Origin: Nostoc sp. S4
GTDB lineage: Bacteria; Cyanobacteriota; Cyanobacteriia; Cyanobacteriales; Nostocaceae
Direction: 5' to 3'
Length of the DNA stretch: 64,000 bases
Assembly (NCBI GenBank): GCA_029379225.1
Contig: JAQYWR010000001.1
Coordinates: forward strand, 1-64,000
Shown here: piece by piece, positions 50,515 to 59,079 of the stretch
Layout of the letters: the number at the start of each line of letters is the position of its first letter
Numbering within the stretch: position 1 is the first letter of the stretch
The notes under the pieces: generated by a model
What the model was told of the DNA's origin: nothing
The model's input: only the letters and a program-made list of their open reading frames with translations
Databases searched by the model: none
Made by a program: the position numbers and the translations under genes

Positions 50515-51459
50515 ATGGCTAAGGCAAAGAAAGTTAAGAAAAATAATTCAGATTTAGATCCGAAAGTAAATGAAGCTGACGATATAGTTTTATCGTCTAA
50601 CGAACAGACACATACAACTAAAGCAATCAATATAGATGGTCTGCGTCCAATCGATCCAAGTAACATCGAAATTGAGGAAATGGTTGATGTAGATGGTCTA
50701 CGACCAATTGCAAAAGATGAAAATAATTCTGGTCGTACAATTGATATAGATGGTCATCGCCCAATCGCAAAAAGCCCTTTTCAAGACAATGAAATGCTAA
50801 ATGAAGATGGTCAACGTCCAATTGACCATAGTGATTTAGAGGTTGAAGAAATTCTTGACATCGACGGTCAACGTCCAATCGCTAAGAGTAAATTTATAGT
50901 TAAAGATACTCTAGAGGTAGATGGTAGCCGCCCAATAGTTTCAAATAGTACTGTTGAGTCGGAAATACCAACTGATTACGTAGAAAATAAGAATAACACA
51001 AAGAAAGTTAAGAAAAATAATTCAGGTTTACAGCCGAAAGTGAATGAAGCCGATATAGTTTTATCATCTAACGAACAGACCCATATAACTAAAGTAATTA
51101 ATATAGATGGTCAGCGTCCAATCGATCCAAGTAACATCGAAATTGAGGAAGTAGTTAATATAGATGGTCTACGACCAATTGCAAAAGATGAAAATAATTC
51201 CGGTCGCACAATTGATATAGATGGTCATCGCCCAATCGCAAAAAGCCCTTTTCAAGATAATGAAATGCTGAACGAAGATGGTCAACGTCCAATTGACCAT
51301 AGTGATTTAGAGGTTGAGGAAATTCTTGATATAGACGGTCAACGTCCAATCGCTAAGAGTAAATTTATAGTTAAAGATACTCTAGAAATAGATGGTAGCC
51401 GCCCAATAGTTTCAAATAATACTGTTGAGTCGGAAATACCAACTGATTATGTAGACTAA
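50515..51459 (+). CDS. Protein of twelve 19-residue DGxRPI repeats
   Basis: A 314-residue acidic protein with no recognised family, no signal peptide and no membrane segment. After a lysine-rich start (MAKAKKVKKNNS) come six repeats with D-G-x-R-P-I at residues 41, 60, 79, 98, 117 and 136, exactly 19 apart. A second block at 198, 217, 236, 255, 274 and 293 is again exactly 19 apart. The second block, including its own KKVKKNNS leader, is a near copy of the first at an offset of 157-158 residues. Repeat consensus: xIDxDGxRPIAKSxxxxxE. A strict short period with a buried-type pattern suggests a solenoid or repeated peptide module, by inference. A ribosome site (aaaaggaaa) precedes the ATG. Confidence 0.85.
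   Translation: MAKAKKVKKNNSDLDPKVNEADDIVLSSNEQTHTTKAINIDGLRPIDPSNIEIEEMVDVDGLRPIAKDENNSGRTIDIDGHRPIAKSPFQDNEMLNEDGQRPIDHSDLEVEEILDIDGQRPIAKSKFIVKDTLEVDGSRPIVSNSTVESEIPTDYVENKNNTKKVKKNNSGLQPKVNEADIVLSSNEQTHITKVINIDGQRPIDPSNIEIEEVVNIDGLRPIAKDENNSGRTIDIDGHRPIAKSPFQDNEMLNEDGQRPIDHSDLEVEEILDIDGQRPIAKSKFIVKDTLEIDGSRPIVSNNTVESEIPTDYVD
50524..51459 (+). repeat. Recent 471-bp internal duplication
   Basis: The halves beginning at about 50524 and 50998 are nearly identical at DNA level, differing mostly by silent changes and one three-base deletion (an Asp codon). Each half holds six 57-bp units. Confidence 0.9.
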
Positions 51460-51878
51460 TACGAGTATCCTTGATACTGTTGTAAAGTAGTAAACACAAA
51501 ACAAGAGGACGCATTAATATATCATTGTCATAGGTTTACTATAGTAAAATTGTTAAAGTTAAAATTAATGATTTTGCTATAGTTAACATCGATTATTAAT
51601 TGGTAGTACTTGATAAAGTGCGATCGCCCAATAAATAGGATTACTAAAGTTTCAATAAATTAACAGCTTTAGTAACTGATTTATTAATCATAGGAACAAA
51701 CCGAAGTAAATGCTCAGCATAATCTAGGCGCTGGTCAAAAGTACAACTGCATTAGCGCCTAACAGCAAAGATTCTGGTGATAGCTGATACTCTTGGCAAA
51801 GTTTATAATTCACCCAAAAAGTGTGAAAATTGCAAGTAAGCCTTGTAGCTATTTTAAGACCAGATTTTTGCTATCAGT
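51460..51878. other. Intergenic with a small gene remnant
   Basis: Apart from the remnant at 51644-51813, AT-rich sequence with no gene seen; the promoter of the next membrane protein gene must be inside or just after the remnant. Confidence 0.45.
51644..51813 (-). pseudogene. Frameshifted gene remnant
   Basis: On the minus strand a GTG at 51813 opens YKLCQEYQLSPESLLLGANA, then VVLLTS and a stop. Shifting one frame near 51725 continues as DQRLDYAEHLLRFVPMINKS and then VTKAVNLLKL to a TAG at 51644-51646. The two parts join smoothly, as expected for a C-terminal gene fragment with one indel. Family not recognised; no intact 5' part is present. Confidence 0.35.
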
Positions 51879-52652
51879 ATGAAATTCTATATTATCGAGC
51901 AAACGCCAAAGTTATTAAAACTGCAACTCAAGCCACAAACCATATTCTACTGGCTATTTGGCGGAATCTTTATCATCGGAGGCGTTTTTTTAATAGCTGC
52001 ACTGGGCAAAGCTACTACTTTTAGTTGTAGCCGAATTGGAGAAGAGGCAAACAGTTGTCAGCTAACTACTAAAAATATTCTAAGTACTCAAACTCAAAGC
52101 TGGCATTTTCAAGAGATAATAAAAGCAAAATTAGACACTACCATTACTGATGCAGGGGGTAGTTATCCTTTTGTACTTCAGACAACTCATGGTTCAGTAT
52201 TAATAAACTTGCTAAATGCAGATAGTACTCAAAAAGAAGCTAAAGCAGCGCAAATCAATACATTTCTTAAAACTCCACAAGAACAAAAGCTGACAATTGG
52301 TGAAGACAGTCGTTTGTGGACTTATCCTCTGGGTTTATTCATGGTTGCGGGTGGTGCTGTTTGTATTGCTTCTATACTGAGGCAGAAAAAAATCGTTTGT
52401 GTTGTTGATAAAACTGCTGGCAAAATAACTATTGAACGTCAATCTTTGTTGGGTAATAAAATTGCAGAAGCAAAGCTTTCAGAAATTGTAGCAATTGAGC
52501 TTAATTCATTTGAGTTTGATAACATATCAAGTTATAATATTCGCTTAATTTTAGCAAATGCTCATCATATTGATTTAGCCACAGCCTCTATATTTACTGC
52601 GACAACTGCAAATCAAATCAAAGAGACGCTCACCAGTTTTATCAATCTCTGA
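51879..52652 (+). CDS. Hypothetical membrane protein
   Basis: A 257-residue protein with two transmembrane segments (FYWLFGGIFIIGGVFLIAAL and YPLGLFMVAGGAVCIASIL) flanking a soluble domain of about 110 residues that holds two cysteines (FSCSRIGEEANSCQL), which could pair outside the cytoplasm. After the second segment comes a beta-rich domain (CVVDKTAGKITIERQ, later DLATASIF) reminiscent of membrane-proximal PH-like domains. I do not recognise a named family, and it shows no operon partner. Confidence 0.65.
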   Translation: MKFYIIEQTPKLLKLQLKPQTIFYWLFGGIFIIGGVFLIAALGKATTFSCSRIGEEANSCQLTTKNILSTQTQSWHFQEIIKAKLDTTITDAGGSYPFVLQTTHGSVLINLLNADSTQKEAKAAQINTFLKTPQEQKLTIGEDSRLWTYPLGLFMVAGGAVCIASILRQKKIVCVVDKTAGKITIERQSLLGNKIAEAKLSEIVAIELNSFEFDNISSYNIRLILANAHHIDLATASIFTATTANQIKETLTSFINL

Positions 52653-52700
52653 ATTAAGTCTCCAGCGAGGCTCCTAACTCAGCACTTTCAATGGCTATTC

Positions 52701-53363
52701 TCACCCAGCAAATAATTGTTGACCATTCTTTGCCGCCTTTATGAGTAACTCCCCGACTTCTTCATCTGTTATTTGGGGAAAGTCTTCGTACCAAAGACCA
52801 ACGCTGTAGAAAGGGTTGGGTGTGGAGACGCAAGTAATTTGGTCTACTTCAGCTTCTAACTGTTGGCAAGTTTCAGATGCTGCTACGGGCACAGCAATTA
52901 CAATCGTAGCTGGTTGTTGTTTCTCCACAGCTACAATAGCAGCCCACATAGTTGCACCTGTTGCTAAACCATCATCTACTAAGATGACTGTGCGTCCCCG
53001 TAAATCTCTTGAAGGGCGATCGCCTTGATAAACCTGTTCCCGGCGCTCTAACTCTCGTTCTTCTTCCACGGCTACCTTAGCAATTACTTCGTCGGAGATG
53101 TTCATCAGCTTGATAATATGTTTATTGAGTATCCGCACGCCATGAGGAGCGATCGCTCCCATTGCTAATTCTTCTCGATCGGGTACACCCAATTTACGTA
53201 CCGCCAAAACATCTAAGGGAGCATTTAATGCCTTAGCAACCTCAAAGGCAACGGGTATGCCACCTCTTGGTAGCCCTAAAATCAAGACATCTGAGCAATT
53301 AGCATAAGCAGTTAACTCTTTAGCCAATAATTGACCTGCAAATCTCCGGTCTTTGAATAACAT
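52701..53363 (-). CDS. Phosphoribosyltransferase domain protein
   Basis: A 220-residue type I PRTase-fold protein. The PRPP loop is VILVDDGLATGATM (residues 126-139), and the early LPRGGIPVAFEVAKAL supplies the PPi loop. The PDREELAMGAIA insert is typical of a group of stand-alone predicted phosphoribosyltransferases that are often encoded near dienelactone hydrolases or stress genes; the base substrate is unknown. Single gene, convergent with the membrane protein gene 48 bp away. Confidence 0.88.
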   Translation of the reverse strand: MLFKDRRFAGQLLAKELTAYANCSDVLILGLPRGGIPVAFEVAKALNAPLDVLAVRKLGVPDREELAMGAIAPHGVRILNKHIIKLMNISDEVIAKVAVEEERELERREQVYQGDRPSRDLRGRTVILVDDGLATGATMWAAIVAVEKQQPATIVIAVPVAASETCQQLEAEVDQITCVSTPNPFYSVGLWYEDFPQITDEEVGELLIKAAKNGQQLFAG

Positions 53364-54093
53364 GGTGTAACACTCCTAATGAAATTATCAAAATTTTAAG
53401 TATTTACACGTATTCTTACTTTTAATGCATGATTTTTATAGTTGGATGTTCTGAGCCGATCTTAAAAAGCTAAAAATGCGGTGTCCTCTGACTAACGAGG
53501 CGACATCTTCAATCTACTGTTCTATCAAACGGATGACTTATACTATTTCTAAAAATCTTGACAACTAATAAATTGATTGTAGGGACAGCTGTGTATCCCT
53601 ACCTATGTATAGATATCAGGTATTTTATGAAATACTATCAACGGGTGGAAGAAGATTTTTTTATTTGAAGCTACAAATTAAAAGGTACAACTAGTTATGC
53701 CTGTGACAAATTGTTATGAGTTTTCTCCCACTTGTGAATATTTGTTGTTAGACTTGTACTGAGTATATATTTTAACTAAAAAATTTAAAATTATCTAATT
53801 AATGCCAGATGCAAAAATCTATAAATAATAAAGTAATCATGCAACTGCTAATTTTGGGCTTTTCCCATTTTGTTTGCAATAAAATGTTAATGTTGTCTTC
53901 ACATTAACCCTCAATTGTGAATCTGTGTCCATTGACAATATTCTGATTTTTTAAAGCAAGTATAAAATTATGCTAAAATTTATAGAGAAAACGTTATACC
54001 AAGTATCGTGTAACACTTTTAAGTAAAAATTAATAGAGTAGAATAACTGAATAATGCTCAGCTAGTTTTGATATTAAAGCAGGATTTTTATAA
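53364..54093. other. Intergenic, hairpin repeat only
   Basis: AT-rich. A small palindrome near 53578-53602 (gtaggg ... ccctac) is a dispersed cyanobacterial spacer motif. No gene or RNA was recognised. Confidence 0.5.
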
Positions 54094-54597
54094 ATGAGCG
54101 GCTTAACTAGTTCGGAAAACACTATAGTTAGGAGCACAGCAGCCATTAAGAGGCTGGCAAGGGCGATGATGGTTTCTGCCGGAGAGTTTTCATTGATATT
54201 AGCATGTTGCAATTGTCTTGAAAGACAGCAACAAATGATAAATCTGTTAACAGAATTTTCCTCAGCAGATATCGAGCAAATCCTGCTTACGCCCGCAGCT
54301 GACTCATTGTATACAATTATTACAAATACAATTGGTACTACTCAACCTGAAGCTTTGATAGTACGGAGTTTAGAATCTGTAGTGTCAATTAATCAACTAA
54401 TCATCAGTACCAATATTATGCGAGATGAGTTTCGCAAACAGTTTCACTTTCCCTTAGTATTGTGGGTAAATGATGAAATTCTGTGCAAGCTAGTCTGGCT
54501 AGCACCTGATTTCAAAGACTGGGCGTCTACTACTATTAGATTTGATTTACCTAATAATCAGTTACTTGAACCCGAACAACAAGCAATTAGCGCCTAA
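54094..54597 (+). CDS. N-terminal module of a large TPR-type protein, truncated
   Basis: A 167-residue product that matches only the N-terminal domain I associate with long cyanobacterial TPR/NTPase proteins: RLARAMMVSAGEFSLILACC, ESVVSINQLIISTNIMRDEF and LVLWVNDEILCKLVWLAPDF. In those proteins this P-loop-less leader is followed by hundreds of residues of ATPase or TPR. Here it stops after WASTTIRFDLPNNQ plus a short tail, and the downstream DNA is noncoding spacer with gattttgg heptads. It may be a truncated gene or a stand-alone version; the family comparison is from memory. Confidence 0.55.
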   Translation: MSGLTSSENTIVRSTAAIKRLARAMMVSAGEFSLILACCNCLERQQQMINLLTEFSSADIEQILLTPAADSLYTIITNTIGTTQPEALIVRSLESVVSINQLIISTNIMRDEFRKQFHFPLVLWVNDEILCKLVWLAPDFKDWASTTIRFDLPNNQLLEPEQQAISA

Positions 54598-55375
54598 GCG
54601 AGATTTTTTGGATTTTGGATTTTAGATTTTGGCTTAGGAATAGTTTAAATGTGTCTGGCTTGGCGTGAATCCAACTGTCACAATAATTTTTCAGCCTTGC
54701 TGATTGATGAAAGAATTTTGTCTGACGCGTAGGCGAGGTAATACGCCTTTGGGGTTTTGTACCAATACGGTTTAGTTAAAGGCTGTACAAAATTGTGGGT
54801 TTTCGAGACGCGATAAATCGCCGTCTCTACAAGTGTTTTGGTCTTATCTGAACTGTATTGGGTTTTGTACCTCGTAATCCAACTCCTAGAGACACTACCC
54901 TCAGCTTGCTTGTTTATAAAGATACAAATAACTTTAAGGGTAGCAACTGCTCTGACAAAGGCGCAGAGAATGTATAGCCGTAGTCACACCTTTTAGGACA
55001 TAATGATAAGCATGAATGCTAGGAATAATAATAGTTCTATCTCCTGCCTTTTGCTAGAACTTTGATTTGGGGAAAAATTTTATCGATCGCGCTTTCTCTA
55101 CAATCGGCATTTTTGAAATTGGCTCGCGCAGGAAAATTTTTGCCCCAAAACACAAATATTACCAAACAATATGGGTTACGTTTTTTAATTTAGGTGAAAT
55201 TTAGCTCAGGAACAAACAATCATTACACTAGCGTCTGTCTTTATATCTGCTTCAAAAGACAAATACTAAACAAATTCCAACTAGTGAAGTGTCTGGGATT
55301 ATATAGTTTCTTGTCCTGAGTCGCTAGATATTATTTCTTAGTTTTATAACTATTGACTAATAGCACTATATTAGT
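54598..55375. other. Intergenic with several dispersed repeats
   Basis: Holds gattttgg heptads (54603-54638), a hairpin at 54805-54827 (gagacgcgat/atcgccgtctc, loop aa) of a common cyanobacterial type, copy C of the 100-bp repeat, and the promoter region of the next gene. No gene seen. Confidence 0.55.
54973..55057 (-). repeat. Dispersed 100-bp repeat, copy C
   Basis: Reverse-strand copy of the elements at 28032 and 39106; it lacks most of the purine ggaggca tract but keeps the core and the gtgactacggctata end. Confidence 0.75.
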
Positions 55376-56503
55376 ATGAAGCTTATGGCAAAATTTTATG
55401 TTAGCACCAATCAAGCGCGAATTTTCACCGCTTTGATTTTGACTGGGATTTTATCTGTTACAAGCGGTTTAACATTGAGCAAAGATGCCGCAGCGGCTTC
55501 TGCAAACTTCTTACTAGAAACAAGCACTGATTCTAAAGACAACATTAAATCAAATCGCTTGCCGCGTCCAGTAGCTAACGCAGTGCTGCAAGATTTAGCC
55601 CGCAGACAGGGAATTTCGACTAGAGAACTGAAAATTACTAACTATAATCAACAGACTTGGCGCAACGGTTGCTTGGAATTACCTCAACCCGATGAAATCT
55701 GCACCGAGGCCTTAGTTCCTGGTTGGCGGGTTGTAGTGTCTGATGGCAAACAAAATTGGATTTATCATACCAATAGCAACGGGCGATCGCTACGTTTAGC
55801 TTCAGCAAATACTCCCTCAGATAAATTACCTGCATCTGTAAGAAATGCTGTTTTGCAAGCTGCATCTAGACAGCTGCAACAACCGATTTCTCGGCTAACG
55901 ATTGTTGAGTTTCAACAGCAAACTTGGAGAGATGGCTGTTTAGAATTAGCTAATGCTGATGAATTCTGTACCAAAGCTTTGGTACCAGGCTGGCGGGTAG
56001 TTGTTGGTGGACGCGAACAAACCTTGGTTTATCACACTAATCAAACAGGTTCGATAGTTAGGCTCAATCAAAAGCCTAATCAAAGTACACTGACACCTGT
56101 GCCAATTCCAGTCAGCGAGTTACCACCACCCTTGGATCGAGATATAGTATTTCGGCAAATCTCCAGTGGTGGCTTTGCTGGTAGAACCTACGAGACTGTT
56201 TTACTCAAAGATGGGCGATTGATTCGCGTGCGGATTGGTGATGCTAATGATTCTGAGCGTAGTGTTCGCCGTGTTTCTTTGCAACAGGTACAACGATTTT
56301 TGCGATCGCTAGAACGCTATAAATTTACTCAATTCCAGAATCTCAGTTACCCAGCACCCAGCGGTGCTGCTGATTATATCACCTACACTTTTACTAGCCA
56401 AAAGAATACAGTACAGTACAACGATATTTCTCAAAATAACCTGCCAAACAATTTACAAGGAGTAGTTAAAGCTTGGAATCAGGTTATAGCTAGCGCTCAA
56501 TGA
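55376..56503 (+). CDS. Secreted protein with a duplicated Cys-pair module
   Basis: A 375-residue protein with a signal peptide-like start (ALILTGILSVTSGLTLSKDAAAA). Residues about 60-143 and 150-232 are copies of one module: LPxxVxNAVLQ, then QQTWRxGCLELxxxDExCT and ALVPGWRVVVxxxxQxxxYHTN. Each module has two cysteines 11 residues apart, a likely disulfide. A different C-terminal domain (FRQISSGGFAGRTYETVLLK ... WNQVIASAQ) follows a short Pro-rich linker. I do not recognise a named family; it looks like an extracytoplasmic binding protein of cyanobacteria. Confidence 0.7.
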   Translation: MKLMAKFYVSTNQARIFTALILTGILSVTSGLTLSKDAAAASANFLLETSTDSKDNIKSNRLPRPVANAVLQDLARRQGISTRELKITNYNQQTWRNGCLELPQPDEICTEALVPGWRVVVSDGKQNWIYHTNSNGRSLRLASANTPSDKLPASVRNAVLQAASRQLQQPISRLTIVEFQQQTWRDGCLELANADEFCTKALVPGWRVVVGGREQTLVYHTNQTGSIVRLNQKPNQSTLTPVPIPVSELPPPLDRDIVFRQISSGGFAGRTYETVLLKDGRLIRVRIGDANDSERSVRRVSLQQVQRFLRSLERYKFTQFQNLSYPAPSGAADYITYTFTSQKNTVQYNDISQNNLPNNLQGVVKAWNQVIASAQ

Positions 56504-56615
56504 TAAACAGGGATTGGGGATTAGGGACTGGGGAACTCGAGTGCCTCAGTCCCTTTTACTGGCGATTGTTTTAGAGCATACAATCAAAACGATAATTCGA
56601 TTGTACTTGTGGTAG

Positions 56616-57878
56616 ATGATGAAAAGGTTAGTAAAATGGTGTATTGGGTTTGATTATTGCTGGAATATTCGCCAAAGTCGAAAGTCGGGGTTATTTTTCG
56701 TGATGGTTACCTTAAGTGTGGTAACTACAGTGATATTATCGTTGCCCTTAAATGCTCAAACTATTCCTCAGAGATTACCTGCGTCTGAGTTAAGGGGAGT
56801 GTGGTTAACAAATATTGATAGTGATGTGTTATTTGAGCGCGATCGCCTCAAGGAATCTTTGCAAGGCCTTCACCAACTCAATTTTAACACCGTATATCCG
56901 GCAGTTTGGAATTGGGGATATACATTGTATCCTAGCAAAGTTGCAGCCAAAGTAATTGGGCGAGCGATCGACCCCACACCCGGACTGCAAGGACGAGATA
57001 TCCTCAAAGAAATCATCAATGTGGGGCATCAACAAGGGTTAACAGTAATTCCCTGGTTTGAATTTGGCTTTATGGCTCCAGCTGATTCCCTATTAGCTAA
57101 AAATCGTCCTCAGTGGCTTACCAGTCGCAGTGATGGGACGCGGATTGTCAAAGAAGGCATACATAACCGCGTTTGGCTGAATCCCTTTCGCCCAGAAGTA
57201 CAACAATTCATTCAAGATTTAATCATTGAAATCGTTAGAAACTACGACATTGACGGTATTCAATTTGATGACCATTTCGGTTTACCATCTATATTGGGAT
57301 ACGATACTTACACAGTGGCACTTTACAAAAAAGAGCATCGAGGCAAAGCGCCCTCAAAAAATCCCCAAGATCCAGAATGGGTGCGCTGGAGAGCAAACAA
57401 AATCACTGACTTCACAAAGCGGGTATTTAAAGCCATCAAAGCCACTAAAAAAGATTGCATAGTCTCCGTTGCGCCAAATCCTCAGCGTTTCTCCTACGAG
57501 TTCTTTTTAGCAGATTGGCAGAAGTGGGAACGGCTGGGAATCATTGAAGACTTGGTATTGCAGATATATCGGGATGATTTGAATGTTTTTATTAGTGAAT
57601 TAGAATATCCAGAAGTCAAAGCTGCAAAGAAACATATTCCAGTAAGTATTGGGATTATGGTTGGTTTGAAAAACAAATTTGTGCCGATGCAACAAATACA
57701 GACACAAGTGCAAAAAGTACGCGATCGCAATTTCGCTGGAGTTTCTTTCTTTTTCTATGAAACCCTCTGGAACATCAGCAAAGAAAAGCCCCAAGAACGC
57801 CAGATTGGTTTACACAAACTCTTCCCTACACCAACGGCTTACCCAAATTTACTCACAGGTTGGAAACCCTTGAGTTGA
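56616..57878 (+). CDS. Glycoside hydrolase-like (GHL10/DUF187) exported protein
   Basis: A 420-residue TIM-barrel protein with an N-terminal signal anchor (FFVMVTLSVVTTVILSLPLN). The family signature is ELRGVWLTNIDSDVLFERD, then LNFNTVYPAVWNWGYTLYPS, WFEFGFMAPADS and DGIQFDDHFGLPS, in which the acidic residues near the barrel C-end are the likely catalytic pair. GHL10 members act on peptidoglycan or glycans in some bacteria, and YngK-type relatives are common in cyanobacteria. The substrate is not established. Single gene; convergent with the M48 protease. Confidence 0.88.
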   Translation: MMKRLVKWCIGFDYCWNIRQSRKSGLFFVMVTLSVVTTVILSLPLNAQTIPQRLPASELRGVWLTNIDSDVLFERDRLKESLQGLHQLNFNTVYPAVWNWGYTLYPSKVAAKVIGRAIDPTPGLQGRDILKEIINVGHQQGLTVIPWFEFGFMAPADSLLAKNRPQWLTSRSDGTRIVKEGIHNRVWLNPFRPEVQQFIQDLIIEIVRNYDIDGIQFDDHFGLPSILGYDTYTVALYKKEHRGKAPSKNPQDPEWVRWRANKITDFTKRVFKAIKATKKDCIVSVAPNPQRFSYEFFLADWQKWERLGIIEDLVLQIYRDDLNVFISELEYPEVKAAKKHIPVSIGIMVGLKNKFVPMQQIQTQVQKVRDRNFAGVSFFFYETLWNISKEKPQERQIGLHKLFPTPTAYPNLLTGWKPLS

Positions 57879-57964
57879 TTTTTTAACAACTAGAACTTAT
57901 GCACTGCGATAGAATTATGTCATTGCGATCGCCTAGCCTACCTAAAAAGCATACGCAGTGATAT

Positions 57965-58867
57965 TTATCGTGAAACAAATTTGGAGTTGATTCGCAAAGA
58001 TACTCCATCTTCCGATAAATCTAATTTTAGTGGTTGAGGATTATTTTTTAATTGCTCATACCCATCTATCCATAAAGCGAACCAAAAATATTTATTCATT
58101 ACCTGCTTTAAAGCGTTGATTCTTTGTTGTGCCGGTGGATGGCTGCTAATTTCTGTGTAGTCTGAAGGGAAACGCGAAAACAGGTTCAAGACTCGCAAAC
58201 CTCCATTTATCTCATAGCCAGCTTTAACCATATAGGTGTAACCAATTTCATCTGCTTGAAATTCATGCTGGCGACTTAATGCTTGCATGGTTTTCTCAAA
58301 CTCTTGTTTTTTCTGAATAATAATTCGTTCTTTGATGACATCTTTTGTAGCGGGTGATATGGGAGTTTTCGATTTTCTCCATTCTTGTACAATCCAATTG
58401 TTATATTCTGCTTCTGCTTCTTGAAGTAATTTTTCTTGTAAACTAGCTTCTACTTCTTCTTGCTGTGCAGAATGCCGTTGTGTGTGGTGGGCTAATTCAT
58501 GACTGATAATAAAAGCTAAAGCTGCATCATCGCCGTGTATTTGGTCTAACAAGCCTTTATAAATTACGATTTTGTTTAACTCATCTGCGTAGGCATTGAT
58601 ATCATATTCATCAGTAATTTGTAAGCGCCAGGGATGCTCATCGAGTCCATTAGCACGAATTACTCTTTCTACTACACTGTAAACCCATTGTAAGTTAGTC
58701 TTTTTAGGTTGTACTCGTGGAAGATAAGTTGAAGGATTTGTAGTAGTTGAAAGTAATGGTAATGGAATTGTTGCTTGCACGAAACCTGGTGTATTGAGGT
58801 TTAGTAAAACGCTACTGCTAAAACCTAATGTAGTGAAAAAGATGCTGCGAATGTATGAGGATGTCAT
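57965..58867 (-). CDS. M48-family zinc metalloprotease
   Basis: A 300-residue exported or membrane-anchored protease: hydrophobic N-terminus (IFFTTLGFSSSVLLNL), zinc motif H123-ELA-H127 in FIISHELAHHTQRHS, and the third-ligand region HEFQADEIGYTYM. It belongs to the stand-alone BepA/YggG-like group rather than to HtpX, as it lacks the multi-spanning segments. Likely role is envelope protein quality control, by family. Start at 58867 fits a family-length N-terminus. Confidence 0.88.
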   Translation of the reverse strand: MTSSYIRSIFFTTLGFSSSVLLNLNTPGFVQATIPLPLLSTTTNPSTYLPRVQPKKTNLQWVYSVVERVIRANGLDEHPWRLQITDEYDINAYADELNKIVIYKGLLDQIHGDDAALAFIISHELAHHTQRHSAQQEEVEASLQEKLLQEAEAEYNNWIVQEWRKSKTPISPATKDVIKERIIIQKKQEFEKTMQALSRQHEFQADEIGYTYMVKAGYEINGGLRVLNLFSRFPSDYTEISSHPPAQQRINALKQVMNKYFWFALWIDGYEQLKNNPQPLKLDLSEDGVSLRINSKFVSR

Positions 58868-58972
58868 AATCGTAAACGCCTATTTGCTTTGTTTGAACGC
58901 TTTTGATTACTTCTACGAGATGACAGCCGTGTTCTTACGCCATTCTACGAAAAAGATTTTTGTAATTCTCTT

Positions 58973-59017
58973 ACGGGCGAACAACGGGCGAACAACGGGC
59001 GAACAACCGTTCGCCCC
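58973..59017. repeat. REP-like array, left of RAYT
   Basis: Three tandem copies of the 11-mer acgggcgaaca, the last one forming an eight-pair hairpin gggcgaac/gttcgccc with loop aacc. The palindrome matches the ones inside and right of the transposase gene. Confidence 0.85.
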
Positions 59018-59079
59018 TACCGTTGATTTGGTTGGGGTGTTGGGAAAAATAAATGTGGTTAACCTATTCGATAAATTTG

